Origin: Scleromatobacter sp038243995
GTDB lineage: Bacteria; Pseudomonadota; Gammaproteobacteria; Burkholderiales; Burkholderiaceae_C
Reading direction: 5' to 3'
Assembly: GCA_038243995.1 (NCBI GenBank)
Contig: JBBRTV010000028.1
Coordinates: 10,023-74,022, forward strand
DNA: 64,000 bases
The notes beneath the pieces are model-generated. The model was not told the origin of the DNA, searched no databases, and saw only the letters and a program-made list of their open reading frames with translations. The position numbers were made by a program, and so were the translations under genes. This document shows, piece after piece, positions 53,475-61,395 of this stretch (position 1 is the first letter of the stretch; each line of letters begins with the position of its first letter).

Positions 53475-53492
53475 AGTCGGCCCGGGCCGACT
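53475..53492. terminator. Perfect 18-base palindrome between convergent genes
   Basis: AGTCGGCCC followed at once by its reverse complement GGGCCGACT. It sits 22 bases after the metallophosphoesterase stop and 47 bases beyond the stop of the convergent GloVer gene, so it is a plausible bidirectional terminator. A protein-binding site is the alternative. Confidence 0.45.
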
Positions 53493-53539
53493 CGAGAGCG
53501 GGGCGGCCCCGACATGCGCGGCCGGCCGCTCTGCCACCG

Positions 53540-54742
53540 TCAAGGGGTGATGCTGAAAACCGTGCCGTACCCGAACTTGCCGCCGCTTTTCGTCGCGCCG
53601 TAGAGATTGCCGGCGGCATCCCGCACCAGGCCGGCCCAGGGCTCGAAGCCGTCCCTGCCGGTGAAGTCGTGCAGGGTGGTGTGCACCCCGGTTCGGGGGT
53701 CGTAGCTGAAGACCGTGCCGCATCGGCAGCTTCCGGCCCCGCCCAGGCGTGTCGTGCCGTAGAGCAGGCCATCGGTGCCGAGGACGAGCGTTCCGGTCGG
53801 GTTCCTGCCGACCCCCAGGTTCGCGTCGTCGAAGCTGTAGACCCAGCTGAAGGCGCCCGTCGGGTCGACGCGATAGATGTCGCCTTCGTCGCCGGCGAAG
53901 CCCACCATGGCCACGCCCCAGAAATTGCCGTCGGCGTCCGCCGTCTGGCCCGCGACGAAGATGGCGTCGGCGTTGTTCCCGGCAATGCGCGCGTAGCTCG
54001 AGCCGTCCGGTGCCACGGCGAACAAGGTGCCGCCGTACCCGGTGCCACGCAGGTTGCCGTTGGAAAGGATGAGGGTCGCCATCGGCAGCGCGCCATCGTC
54101 GCCGAGGAAGGTGTGGATCGTCGCCAGCGAATTCGTCGCCGGGTCGATCCTGAAGAGCGTGCCGAAATCCGCCACGGGGTCGCCGCCGTAGGTCGCGGAG
54201 CCGTACAACGAGCCGTCGGCGTCCTTGAAGAGTCCGGCCTGGATGGTCCGGCCCTGGGCCGCGCCGTCCAGCGCCAGGAGCTTGCGATAGCGGCCCGTCG
54301 GGTCGACCGTGAACACCGTGCCGGCGTCGGGCAGGCCGCCCGCGCTCGTGGTTCCGTACAGATTCCCGCCGGCGTCCACCATCACCGAACCTTCCGGCGT
54401 CGCGCCGTCCTTGCCGCCGCGGAAGTTGTGCAGCGTCTTGAACGCGCGCCCGGTCATCTTGAACAGGGTTCCGTACGCGTACGCGCCGCCATCCGAGGTG
54501 GTTCCGTAAAGATTGCCCGCGGCGTCCAGCGCCAAGCCGCCGACGGGCGTGGCGCCGTGCGTGTTGTCGAAGCTGTGCAACACGGAGAACTGGGCGGCCT
54601 GCACCTGGGTCGCCAGGAACGCTGTCGCGCACGCGGCGCCCAGCGCACGGCAGATGAACGCCAGGCGGGGTGAACTCATCGGCAGGCCCGCCGAATGGCG
54701 ACCAGCGACCGGAAAGTGATGCACCTTGACGGGCTTCGACAT
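53540..54742 (-). CDS. Second exported GloVer tandem-repeat protein
   Basis: 400 residues from the ATG at 54742, which has AAAGGAGG upstream. The signal peptide is preceded by a 21-residue leader (core LGAACATAFLATQVQA, cleavage near residue 49). An internal ATG at codon 22 is an alternative start. Repeats include NLYGTTSDGG, NLYGTTSAGG, SLYGSATYGG, NLRGTGYGG, NFWGVAMVG, LLYGTTRLGG and NLYGATKSGG. It ends GYGTVFSITP. It is a paralogue of the protein at 45039. The middle repeats are degenerate and the spacing is irregular. Function is unknown. The start is 610 bases from the neighbouring unit on the same strand, so it is probably expressed on its own. Confidence 0.85.
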   Translation of the reverse strand: MSKPVKVHHFPVAGRHSAGLPMSSPRLAFICRALGAACATAFLATQVQAAQFSVLHSFDNTHGATPVGGLALDAAGNLYGTTSDGGAYAYGTLFKMTGRAFKTLHNFRGGKDGATPEGSVMVDAGGNLYGTTSAGGLPDAGTVFTVDPTGRYRKLLALDGAAQGRTIQAGLFKDADGSLYGSATYGGDPVADFGTLFRIDPATNSLATIHTFLGDDGALPMATLILSNGNLRGTGYGGTLFAVAPDGSSYARIAGNNADAIFVAGQTADADGNFWGVAMVGFAGDEGDIYRVDPTGAFSWVYSFDDANLGVGRNPTGTLVLGTDGLLYGTTRLGGAGSCRCGTVFSYDPRTGVHTTLHDFTGRDGFEPWAGLVRDAAGNLYGATKSGGKFGYGTVFSITP

Positions 54743-54899
54743 GACATGCCTCCTTTGGTTTCCTGTTCGTCGATTGTGACGGCGGCGTGATGGCGGCCGC
54801 TGTGAATTCGCAATCGTTTTAGGGATGTCGAGAGCAAAGGGTGGACCACGGGCTGACGGTGTCCCGCGGCCCGCGGCCGGCGTGCTCGTCGGACCAGGC

Positions 54900-57350
54900 T
54901 CAGTTGGCGACGGCGCGCATCAGCAGCCACCCCGGCAAGCCCAGGTAGAGCGCCGCGAGGCCGAGGCGTTCCAGGCAGCGCCGCGCGTCGACGGCGCGGC
55001 CGGGGCGCAGGAACACGCCTGCCAGCGTGCCCGCTTCGATCGCGGCGCGCAGCGCCGCGGCGCACAGCACGACGCCGATCGCCCAGGCGGCCCACCAGAG
55101 CGCGAAGGTCGTGACATAGGCGCCCGGGCCGAATGTGTAGTACTCGCCGAAAGCGCTGCCGTAAGCGATGTGCTGGTGCAGCCGGAACGCCGGAATGGCC
55201 AGCGCCAGCGGAAACAGGACGAACTTCGCCAGCGGCTGGTCGAGGCGTCCGCGGCGGATGGCATGCCGCGCCTGTGCGTACGTCGACGCGGGCGAAGGCG
55301 CGGGCAGCCGCGCCGGCGCGCCGCCCGCCGCCGCGAGCGCCCGCGCCAGGGCGGGGGGGTCGGCCAGGGCGAGCCCGTAGCGCCAGCGCTCGCCGCCGGC
55401 CAGCCGCAGCGATGCGCCCGGGCCGGGGACAGGCACCCGCCAGGGCTCGACGGCGGCGATGTCGCGCACCGGGAGTTCGAGACGCCGCCGGCCGCGCGTG
55501 AGCACGAGCGCGCCGTGCTCGAGGGATGCCCGCGCCGCGAAGGCGCGCAGCACGCACCAGGCGGCGGCCTCGGGGACGAGGAACAGCGCGGCGACCGTGC
55601 GGATCTGCGCCAGCGTGTTGGATTGCAGGGCGCCGTCACCGAGAAGGATCGCCGCGCTCATCCAGAGGAGGCTGCCGCGCGCGAAGACGCGCAGCAGGCC
55701 CGCGGCGAGGCGGGCCGCGTCGGGCAGCACGGCAGCGTCGGCGGGGAGGCCGGGGACGGCCGCTGCGGCGGTTGGTAGCGCCCGGCCCGCTCCGGCAATG
55801 CGCCAAGTGCGCCACGCCGCCGTCGCCGCCAGCAGCACCAGGAGTACCGCGGCCGCGCGCCCGACCCAATCGCCCCAGGCCAGCATGAGCGTGCGCGGCG
55901 GATCCCGCACCGCTGCGTTGCCGATCACCAGCGTGCGCTCGCCGATGCGCGTCCCGGCGATCACGGCGCCGGTCGCATCGATGACCGCGCTGTAGCCGTT
56001 CGTGGTGACGCGGAACTGGGGCAGGCGCGTTTCGATGCTGCGGAACGCCGCCACGGCCTGGTGCAGCGCCGCGCCCTGCGCATGGTCGGCGAACCACGAG
56101 TCGTTCGACAGGGTCAGGATGGCCTGCCCGCCCAGCCGCGCGCCGTCGATGGCGAGGCCCGCATCGACGTCGTCGAGGCAGATCAACGGGATCACCGGAA
56201 TCTCGCGGCCGTCCGCGAGGCGCAGCGGGAACACGCGGGCGCCCGTGCCCGGCTGCCAGTTGCCGGCCCATGGCAGCCAGCGCCGCAACGTCGGGCCGTC
56301 GAGCCACGCCGGCACGAACTCGGTGAGCGGGAAGAGCCGTGTCTTCCGATAGAGGCCGAGCAGGCCCCTGCCCGGCGCCACGAACGCGGCGGCGTTGTAT
56401 TCGCCGGCCGCGTCGCGATCATAGGTGCCGAACACGAACGGCACGCCGGCGGTGTCGACGATGCCCAGGATCTCGCGGTCGAGTTCGGCGCCGGCCGCGC
56501 TTTTCGGATGACCGAACGTCGTGGGGTAGACCGTCTCGGACCAGAGCACCGCGTCGGCATGCTGCCGTTCGACCGCGTCCCAGGACATCGCGAAGTGCGT
56601 GTCGAGGACCTCGCGGACGACCGCGCCCGCGCCTTTCTCCCGGCGCAGGCGCTCGTAGTCCACGATGGCCGACTGCACCAGTCCCATGCGCAGCGGCTTG
56701 CCGGCGAGTGCAGGCTCCGCCGACAGGACGACAAGCCCGTAGCCAGCCAGCATCAGCGGCCCCGACGCGGCCAGCAACAGCGGAACCGCCATTGCACGCA
56801 GGCCGCCCCTGCGGCGCGCGAGCGCCGTCGAGATGGCTTCGTTGGTCAGCAGCAGCACGAACGTGAGACCCGCCGCGCCGCCGAGATCGGCGGCCTGTCT
56901 CAGGAGGCGAGAGGGATAGAGCCCGTAGCCCAGCGTGTCGCCGAGCAGCCTGGGCACGAGCGATTCCGTCGCGACCCATGCGGCGGCGCCCGCCAACGCG
57001 GCCAGCGCGGGGCCGTGCAGTCGGCCGGCGACGTGGCGCACCAGCGCGAAGGCGAGGAACTGCGGCTGGAACAGCGGCGCGGCCAGGAGGAGCACGGCCA
57101 GGCCGGTGCTGGCGCCCACCTGCGCATAGGCGCCGATGGCGCTGCCCAGCCAGGCGAACACCGCCGCCGTGAAAGCGACCGACATCGCGTAGCCGCCGAG
57201 CAGGGCCCCTGCGAGCGATCGCTCCGCGGCCAGCGTGCGCAACCACGGCACCAGGGCCACGAAGCCGAGCAGCCAGCCGGCGCCGCCGCGGGCGTACAGG
57301 CACGACAGCACGGCGCTGGCGCCGATGCCGGCCCACCTGCCGTCGCGCAA
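54900..57350 (-). CDS. Apolipoprotein N-acyltransferase (Lnt) homologue with long C-terminal extension
   Basis: 816 residues from a TTG at 57350. The exact start is uncertain because the frame stays open further upstream, but homology begins here. Residues 1-215 carry the membrane helices typical of Lnt. Residues 220-480 form the nitrilase-like domain, with the catalytic triad Glu272 (LWSETVYP), Lys336 (YRKTRLFPLTE) and Cys391 (PLICLDDV) intact. Lnt adds the third acyl chain to lipoproteins on the outer face of the inner membrane. It is normally about 500 residues long. The extra 300 residues (about 525-816) have helices, a PH-like strand block (ALVLTRGRRRLELPVRDI) and terminal helices. It is 23 bases after the anchored unknown gene and likely cotranscribed. 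Confidence 0.85.
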   Translation of the reverse strand: MRDGRWAGIGASAVLSCLYARGGAGWLLGFVALVPWLRTLAAERSLAGALLGGYAMSVAFTAAVFAWLGSAIGAYAQVGASTGLAVLLLAAPLFQPQFLAFALVRHVAGRLHGPALAALAGAAAWVATESLVPRLLGDTLGYGLYPSRLLRQAADLGGAAGLTFVLLLTNEAISTALARRRGGLRAMAVPLLLAASGPLMLAGYGLVVLSAEPALAGKPLRMGLVQSAIVDYERLRREKGAGAVVREVLDTHFAMSWDAVERQHADAVLWSETVYPTTFGHPKSAAGAELDREILGIVDTAGVPFVFGTYDRDAAGEYNAAAFVAPGRGLLGLYRKTRLFPLTEFVPAWLDGPTLRRWLPWAGNWQPGTGARVFPLRLADGREIPVIPLICLDDVDAGLAIDGARLGGQAILTLSNDSWFADHAQGAALHQAVAAFRSIETRLPQFRVTTNGYSAVIDATGAVIAGTRIGERTLVIGNAAVRDPPRTLMLAWGDWVGRAAAVLLVLLAATAAWRTWRIAGAGRALPTAAAAVPGLPADAAVLPDAARLAAGLLRVFARGSLLWMSAAILLGDGALQSNTLAQIRTVAALFLVPEAAAWCVLRAFAARASLEHGALVLTRGRRRLELPVRDIAAVEPWRVPVPGPGASLRLAGGERWRYGLALADPPALARALAAAGGAPARLPAPSPASTYAQARHAIRRGRLDQPLAKFVLFPLALAIPAFRLHQHIAYGSAFGEYYTFGPGAYVTTFALWWAAWAIGVVLCAAALRAAIEAGTLAGVFLRPGRAVDARRCLERLGLAALYLGLPGWLLMRAVAN

Positions 57351-57373
57351 CCGAAGCCAGGTGGTGGCGATGG

Positions 57374-58120
57374 TCAGCCTCCGGGACCGGCCGGCTCGGC
57401 CGGCGCAGGAATCGCGATGCGGCGGATCGGCAACCCCGGCGGCGCGAGCTCCGGCGGCACCACCCGGTCTTGCGGGATCGCGATCGGGCGGTTGGCGGCG
57501 TCGAAGAACTGGTAGTCCGGCGAGAACATCAGGATCGGCTCGATGCGCTGGCCGTCGTCGGTCGCCTGGTAGTGGCGCACATAACCTTCGGGCAGCACGA
57601 AGTCTTCGGGCACGGCGAGCCCGACCAGCGGCGGGCGCGTGCCCGGCGGCGAGAAGGCGCCGAGGCCCGTGTGGACACCGGCCCGGTGCAGTCGGTCGAT
57701 CACTTCGGTCATCGTCGGTTTCTCGCCGTCGTTGATGTAGTCGGAGAGATCGGGCGTCAGGTCGCCGTGCGGATCCCGCGTGCGCACGATGCGCTGCGGC
57801 GCGGCGGGCGCCGCGCCGCTCGCGGTGGTCGCCGCGTGCACCGGTATCGCGGGCGCCGGGCCGCTCTGCGCGACCGCGACCGCGACCGCGACGCGCAACG
57901 GCGCGCCGGGAGTCGGACTGCTCGCCGTGACCGGCGCGGCCGCGGGAGAGGCGTTATCGTCGGCGCCGGACGGCGGCGACGTCGCCGACATCCACCAGTA
58001 CGCCAGTCCGCCGGCGACGAGTCCGAGCGCGATGGCGAGGAACCACGGCGACGGACCCCACGACCCGCCTCCGCCGATCGGATCGGTCGGCGCGGAGCGT
58101 GGACGGCCTGGCTCGACCAT
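57374..58120 (-). CDS. Membrane-anchored protein of unknown function between SGNH hydrolase and Lnt homologue
   Basis: 248 residues from the ATG at 58120. An N-terminal Pro/Gly-rich stretch leads into one membrane helix (PWFLAIALGLVAGGLAYWWMS, about 27-47). An Ala/Pro/Ser-rich linker follows, then a compact C-terminal domain from about 115 (DLTPDLSDYINDGEKPTMTEVIDRLHRAGVHTGL), and the tail DRVVPPELAPPGLPIRRIAIPAP. I do not recognise a functional family. It lies 20 bases after the SGNH hydrolase gene and 23 bases before the Lnt homologue, so a three-gene transcript with an envelope role is likely. Confidence 0.75.
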   Translation of the reverse strand: MVEPGRPRSAPTDPIGGGGSWGPSPWFLAIALGLVAGGLAYWWMSATSPPSGADDNASPAAAPVTASSPTPGAPLRVAVAVAVAQSGPAPAIPVHAATTASGAAPAAPQRIVRTRDPHGDLTPDLSDYINDGEKPTMTEVIDRLHRAGVHTGLGAFSPPGTRPPLVGLAVPEDFVLPEGYVRHYQATDDGQRIEPILMFSPDYQFFDAANRPIAIPQDRVVPPELAPPGLPIRRIAIPAPAEPAGPGG

Positions 58121-58140
58121 GGGATCCGCCCGGGGGCGCC

Positions 58141-59325
58141 TCAGGGCGCCGGCGGGTTGGAGGTCGACACCGCCCACCCCATGCGCTCGTGCCCGTACTG
58201 GTTCCAGATCGGGCTCTTGCCGGCCGTGAACGAGGTGTAGCGCGCCGCGCCCTTGCCGGTGGTGCCGCCGAACAGGCCGGCGGTGACCGTGCCGCCGGTG
58301 TAGGTCGGGTGCGTGTCGTCGGACTGGATGTAGTCGAAGCTGGTACCGGAGGAAACGAAGTGCGTATTGGCGTCGCGTATCGTCGAGCGCAGCGTCGAGG
58401 TCAGGCGTGTCACGTAGCTCGACTCGCTCTCGCCGAGGACATAACGCAGGGCGTCGGAATCGACCTGCCCGTCGCCGTTGCTGTCGTAGTCGGCCCCCAT
58501 GTATTGGGCGAAGTTGTCCGCACACTGGAAGCCCTTCTGTCGCGCGTATTCGCACATCCAGTAGTTCATCGTGGCGAGCCGGGGCATGAAGACGTTCTGC
58601 AGGTTCACCGTCGCGCCGGTCGTGGCGTCCCTGCACGAGCTCTGCGCATTGTCCGCTGCGTATCCGGGGTAGTGCAGGTTCGACACGATCTTCAGCCGGG
58701 TGCCGGCATAGGCGTTGGCGTTGATGAAATCCATCGCGGCCGCGACGTAGGTCTTGCAGTTGTTCACTGCCGCGGTCATCCCGGAATAGTCGCAGGTGCC
58801 GGTCTGGCTCTTGAAGCTGGAGCGCGCCTGCAGGCCATCGTTGCCGCACATCTCGAAGGTGACCACGCGGGTGCTGCTGGCCTGCATGTACGACTTCTCG
58901 GCCACGATCTTGTTGTTGTAGACATCCGAGGCGACCGCGCCGGACTTGGCGCGGCGCACGCTCTCGATGTCCGCATTCCACAGTGCCGAAAGGTATTCGG
59001 CATCCACCGTGGGCGCCGCGTATTTCGCCGCGCTGGTGATGGAGGTGTTGTAGCCGGCGTAGATCGAGTCTCCGTAGGCCACGAGGCGGTACTTGGTCGA
59101 GGTGCCGGCACGGTCTATGGTCCACGAGACGTTCTGGGTCAGCGTGTTGGCGACCGCCTGCGCGCCGGCGCCCAGCAAGGCCAGGGCCGGCAACAGCGTG
59201 CGCAACGCGGCGCGGAACCCGGATCTCCGCTGCAGTCGGCTCGCGGCGCCGCGAACCGCGGGAATTGCTGGAACTCCCGTGGCGCGCGAACGCGGTCCAC
59301 GCCGAGTGGAAAGGCAAGTGCTCAT
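58141..59325 (-). CDS. Exported SGNH/GDSL-family hydrolase
   Basis: 394 residues. A long basic N-terminus precedes the signal core (LRTLLPALALLGAGAQAVA, cleavage near residue 59). Block I is VAYGDSIYAG with Ser87. The oxyanion Gly/Asn region is TFEMCGNDG, and block V is DDTHPT with the catalytic Asp and His. There are eight or more cysteines, which suggests disulfides outside the cytoplasm. A calcium-loop-like segment (DYDSNGDGQVDSDAL) lies near residue 280. Enzymes of this class cleave esters of lipids, polysaccharide acetyl groups or peptides. It is the first gene of a likely three-gene unit with an anchored unknown protein and the Lnt homologue. Confidence 0.88.
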   Translation of the reverse strand: MSTCLSTRRGPRSRATGVPAIPAVRGAASRLQRRSGFRAALRTLLPALALLGAGAQAVANTLTQNVSWTIDRAGTSTKYRLVAYGDSIYAGYNTSITSAAKYAAPTVDAEYLSALWNADIESVRRAKSGAVASDVYNNKIVAEKSYMQASSTRVVTFEMCGNDGLQARSSFKSQTGTCDYSGMTAAVNNCKTYVAAAMDFINANAYAGTRLKIVSNLHYPGYAADNAQSSCRDATTGATVNLQNVFMPRLATMNYWMCEYARQKGFQCADNFAQYMGADYDSNGDGQVDSDALRYVLGESESSYVTRLTSTLRSTIRDANTHFVSSGTSFDYIQSDDTHPTYTGGTVTAGLFGGTTGKGAARYTSFTAGKSPIWNQYGHERMGWAVSTSNPPAP

Positions 59326-59637
59326 CTGTATCTCCTTGGCCGGTGAATGCTGCAGGAACAGAGCGCCCGTATACCCTCAGGGGTTCCTGAACTCCGAGGC
59401 GGTGCCGACGCAGTCTAGACCCGGCCCGACGGCAGTGTTCCGGGGGAATCCCTCGCTGTGCAGTGCAGCATGACTCGAAAGCCAAGGGCTTGGCTCGCCA
59501 GGCCGGAGCCCCCGGGCCAGGAGACGCGGGACGCGCACCTTTACCTCCTGTGCGGAGTCCATCTCCTGCGCTTCGCGCTAATCTCCGGGGCCTCGAAGCC
59601 GCACCCCGCATGCGGTGATGCCGCGAAGGAACACGTC
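59326..59637. other. Intergenic region between divergent genes
   Basis: 312 bases between the SGNH hydrolase and the YVTN propeller gene. The rightward frame is open from 59458 but begins without a site, and the text there looks non-coding. No repeat or clear promoter was identified. GAAGGA at 59625-59630 is the ribosome-binding site of the propeller gene. Confidence 0.35.
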
Positions 59638-60651
59638 ATGAAGACTGGATCGGCGCCAGGCCGCACTGCGCCCGGCGTCGCTGCCGCCCGCCCCGGTCGG
59701 GCCAGGGCGGGCGACGCCCTGAAGTGGGCCTTCGCGCTGCTGCCGCTGCTGCTGCCTGCAGGGCTGGCGGCCGCACCCTTCGCCTACATCCCTTGCCAGG
59801 GATCGCACGAGGTCAGCGTCGTCGACGTGGCGACGCGGCGCGTCGCCGCCACGATCCCGGTCGGCCGGTCGCCCGCCGGCATCGCCGTCGCCGAGGCCGC
59901 GGGCAAGGCCTATGTGACCAATGCCGACGGACGCAGCGTGTCGGTGATCGACCTGGCGACGCGGCGGCACACCGCCGACCTGCCGGCCGGCAGCGGTCCG
60001 GTCGGCATCGCGGCGGCGCCCGACGGTCGGCGCTTGTACGTGGCCGACTGGTACGGCAATGCGCTGCTCGTCTTCGACACCCGCGACGACCGCCAGCTGG
60101 CCACGCTTGCGCTGGGCCACGCGCCCGCCGGCGTCGCCGTCTCGCCCGACGGGGCGACTGTCTTCGTGGCCGAACGCGACGACGATCGCGTCGCGGTTGT
60201 CGACACCCGCACGCTCGCCGTGGTCGAGCGCCTGGCGACCGGCGAGCATCCGTTCGCCCTCGGCGTCAGCCCGGACGGGCGCTGGCTGCTGGTGCTGAAC
60301 GTGGTGAGCAACGACGTGGACGTGTTCGACCTGGACAAGCGCCGGCCGCGCACGCGAATTCCCGTCGGCCTGGCACCCTACGGCGTGGCGTTCGACGCGC
60401 GCCGCGCGTATGTCACCAACCAGCACGCCGCCTCGGTCTCGGTGCTCGACCTGGCGACGGCGACACGCGTCGCCGACTGGCGCACCGCCGACTACCCCGA
60501 AGGCATCGCCGTCGACGGCGATCGACTCGTCGTCGTCAGCTGGATGGAAGACTGCGTGCAGCTTCTCGACCGCGCCGACGGCCGGCCGCTGTCGTGCACC
60601 GCCGTGGGCCGCAACCCGCGGGGCTTCGGCCGCTTCCTCAGCGCGCGTTGA
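59638..60651 (+). CDS. Exported YVTN-family beta-propeller protein
   Basis: 337 residues from the ATG at 59638, with GAAGGA eight bases upstream. The signal core is WAFALLPLLLPAGLAAA, cleaved near residue 45. Seven blades of the YVTN type are visible, each with a YVTN/YVAD/FVAE turn and a VxVIDLATR-like end: GKAYVTNADGRSVSVIDLAT, RLYVADWYGNALLVFDT, TVFVAERDDDRVAVVDT, RAYVTNQHAASVSVLDLAT and others. Such propellers are often found near periplasmic alcohol or quinoprotein oxidation genes. The next gene is an MxaD-like protein, which fits this setting. The stop codon lies inside the first copy of a 14-base tandem repeat. Confidence 0.85.
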   Translation: MKTGSAPGRTAPGVAAARPGRARAGDALKWAFALLPLLLPAGLAAAPFAYIPCQGSHEVSVVDVATRRVAATIPVGRSPAGIAVAEAAGKAYVTNADGRSVSVIDLATRRHTADLPAGSGPVGIAAAPDGRRLYVADWYGNALLVFDTRDDRQLATLALGHAPAGVAVSPDGATVFVAERDDDRVAVVDTRTLAVVERLATGEHPFALGVSPDGRWLLVLNVVSNDVDVFDLDKRRPRTRIPVGLAPYGVAFDARRAYVTNQHAASVSVLDLATATRVADWRTADYPEGIAVDGDRLVVVSWMEDCVQLLDRADGRPLSCTAVGRNPRGFGRFLSAR

Positions 60652-60687
60652 ACTGCGCACGTTGAACTGCGCGCGCTAAACTGCCCC
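60646..60687 (+). repeat. Three 14-base tandem repeats at the end of the YVTN gene
   Basis: CGTTGAACTGCGCA (60646-60659), CGTTGAACTGCGCG (60660-60673) and the diverged CGCTAAACTGCCCC (60674-60687). The first copy contains the TGA stop of the propeller gene, so the array probably arose by slippage over the stop region. It does not look like a terminator. Confidence 0.7.
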
Positions 60688-60721
60688 GGCCCGGAAATTC
60701 CCGCTCCAAAGGAGACCGCAC

Positions 60722-61258
60722 GTGACAAGAATGGGATGGAAGACCTTCGGCGCCCTGGCGCTCGCATTCGTCGCCGTCGGCGCGGCGGCCCACGGCCCGA
60801 CGCGGCAGAAAGTGACCGAGGAAATCGCGATCGACGCCCCCCCGCAGGTCGTCTGGGAGCGGATCAAGAACTTCGACGCGCTGCACAACTGGCACCCCGC
60901 CGTGAAGACCTCCCCGGCGACCGCCGGCAACACCGTCGGCTCGCAGCGCACGCTCACGCTCGATGGCGGCGGCACGGTACTGGAGGAGCTGGAGGGCTAC
61001 GCCGACGCCGACCGGAAGTACAACTACCGCATGAAGGAGCCGGGCCCCATTCCGGTCAGCAACTACACGTCGACCATCGAGGTCAAGCCCGGCGAGGGCG
61101 ACAAGGGCAGCATCGTTGTCTGGCGGGGTGCGTTCTACCGCGGCTACCCGAACAATGACCCGCCGCCCGACAAGAACGACGAGGCCGCGATCAAGGCGGT
61201 TGCCGGAATCTACAAGGCCGGCCTGGCCAACCTGAAGAAGCTGGTCGAGAGCAAGTAG
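60722..61258 (+). CDS. Exported SRPBCC-family protein, MxaD-like
   Basis: 178 residues from a GTG at 60722, chosen because AAAGGAGAC lies just before it. An ATG three codons later is possible. The signal peptide is FGALALAFVAVGAAAHG. The mature part is a START/polyketide-cyclase-like SRPBCC domain: VTEEIAIDAPPQVVWERIKNFDALHNWHPAV, then GSQRTLTLDGGGTVLEELEGY, PIPVSNYTSTIEV and the C-terminal helix KAGLANLKKLV. MxaD of methylotrophs, involved in methanol dehydrogenase electron transfer, has this fold and export signal. The upstream YVTN propeller supports a role in periplasmic oxidation. The partner dehydrogenase is not in this cluster. Confidence 0.8.
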   Translation: MTRMGWKTFGALALAFVAVGAAAHGPTRQKVTEEIAIDAPPQVVWERIKNFDALHNWHPAVKTSPATAGNTVGSQRTLTLDGGGTVLEELEGYADADRKYNYRMKEPGPIPVSNYTSTIEVKPGEGDKGSIVVWRGAFYRGYPNNDPPPDKNDEAAIKAVAGIYKAGLANLKKLVESK

Positions 61259-61395
61259 CCCTTGCGGCGGGGCGGGGCAGGACAGCGGCGGTTCGGCGCG
61301 GGGCAGTTGGCCCTGCGCCACGCTGCGGCAATGGCAAGTTCGCACAATGACCGGCGAAGCAGGCCCGTTCGCCTGTCCCCGAAGAGGAACTTCCC

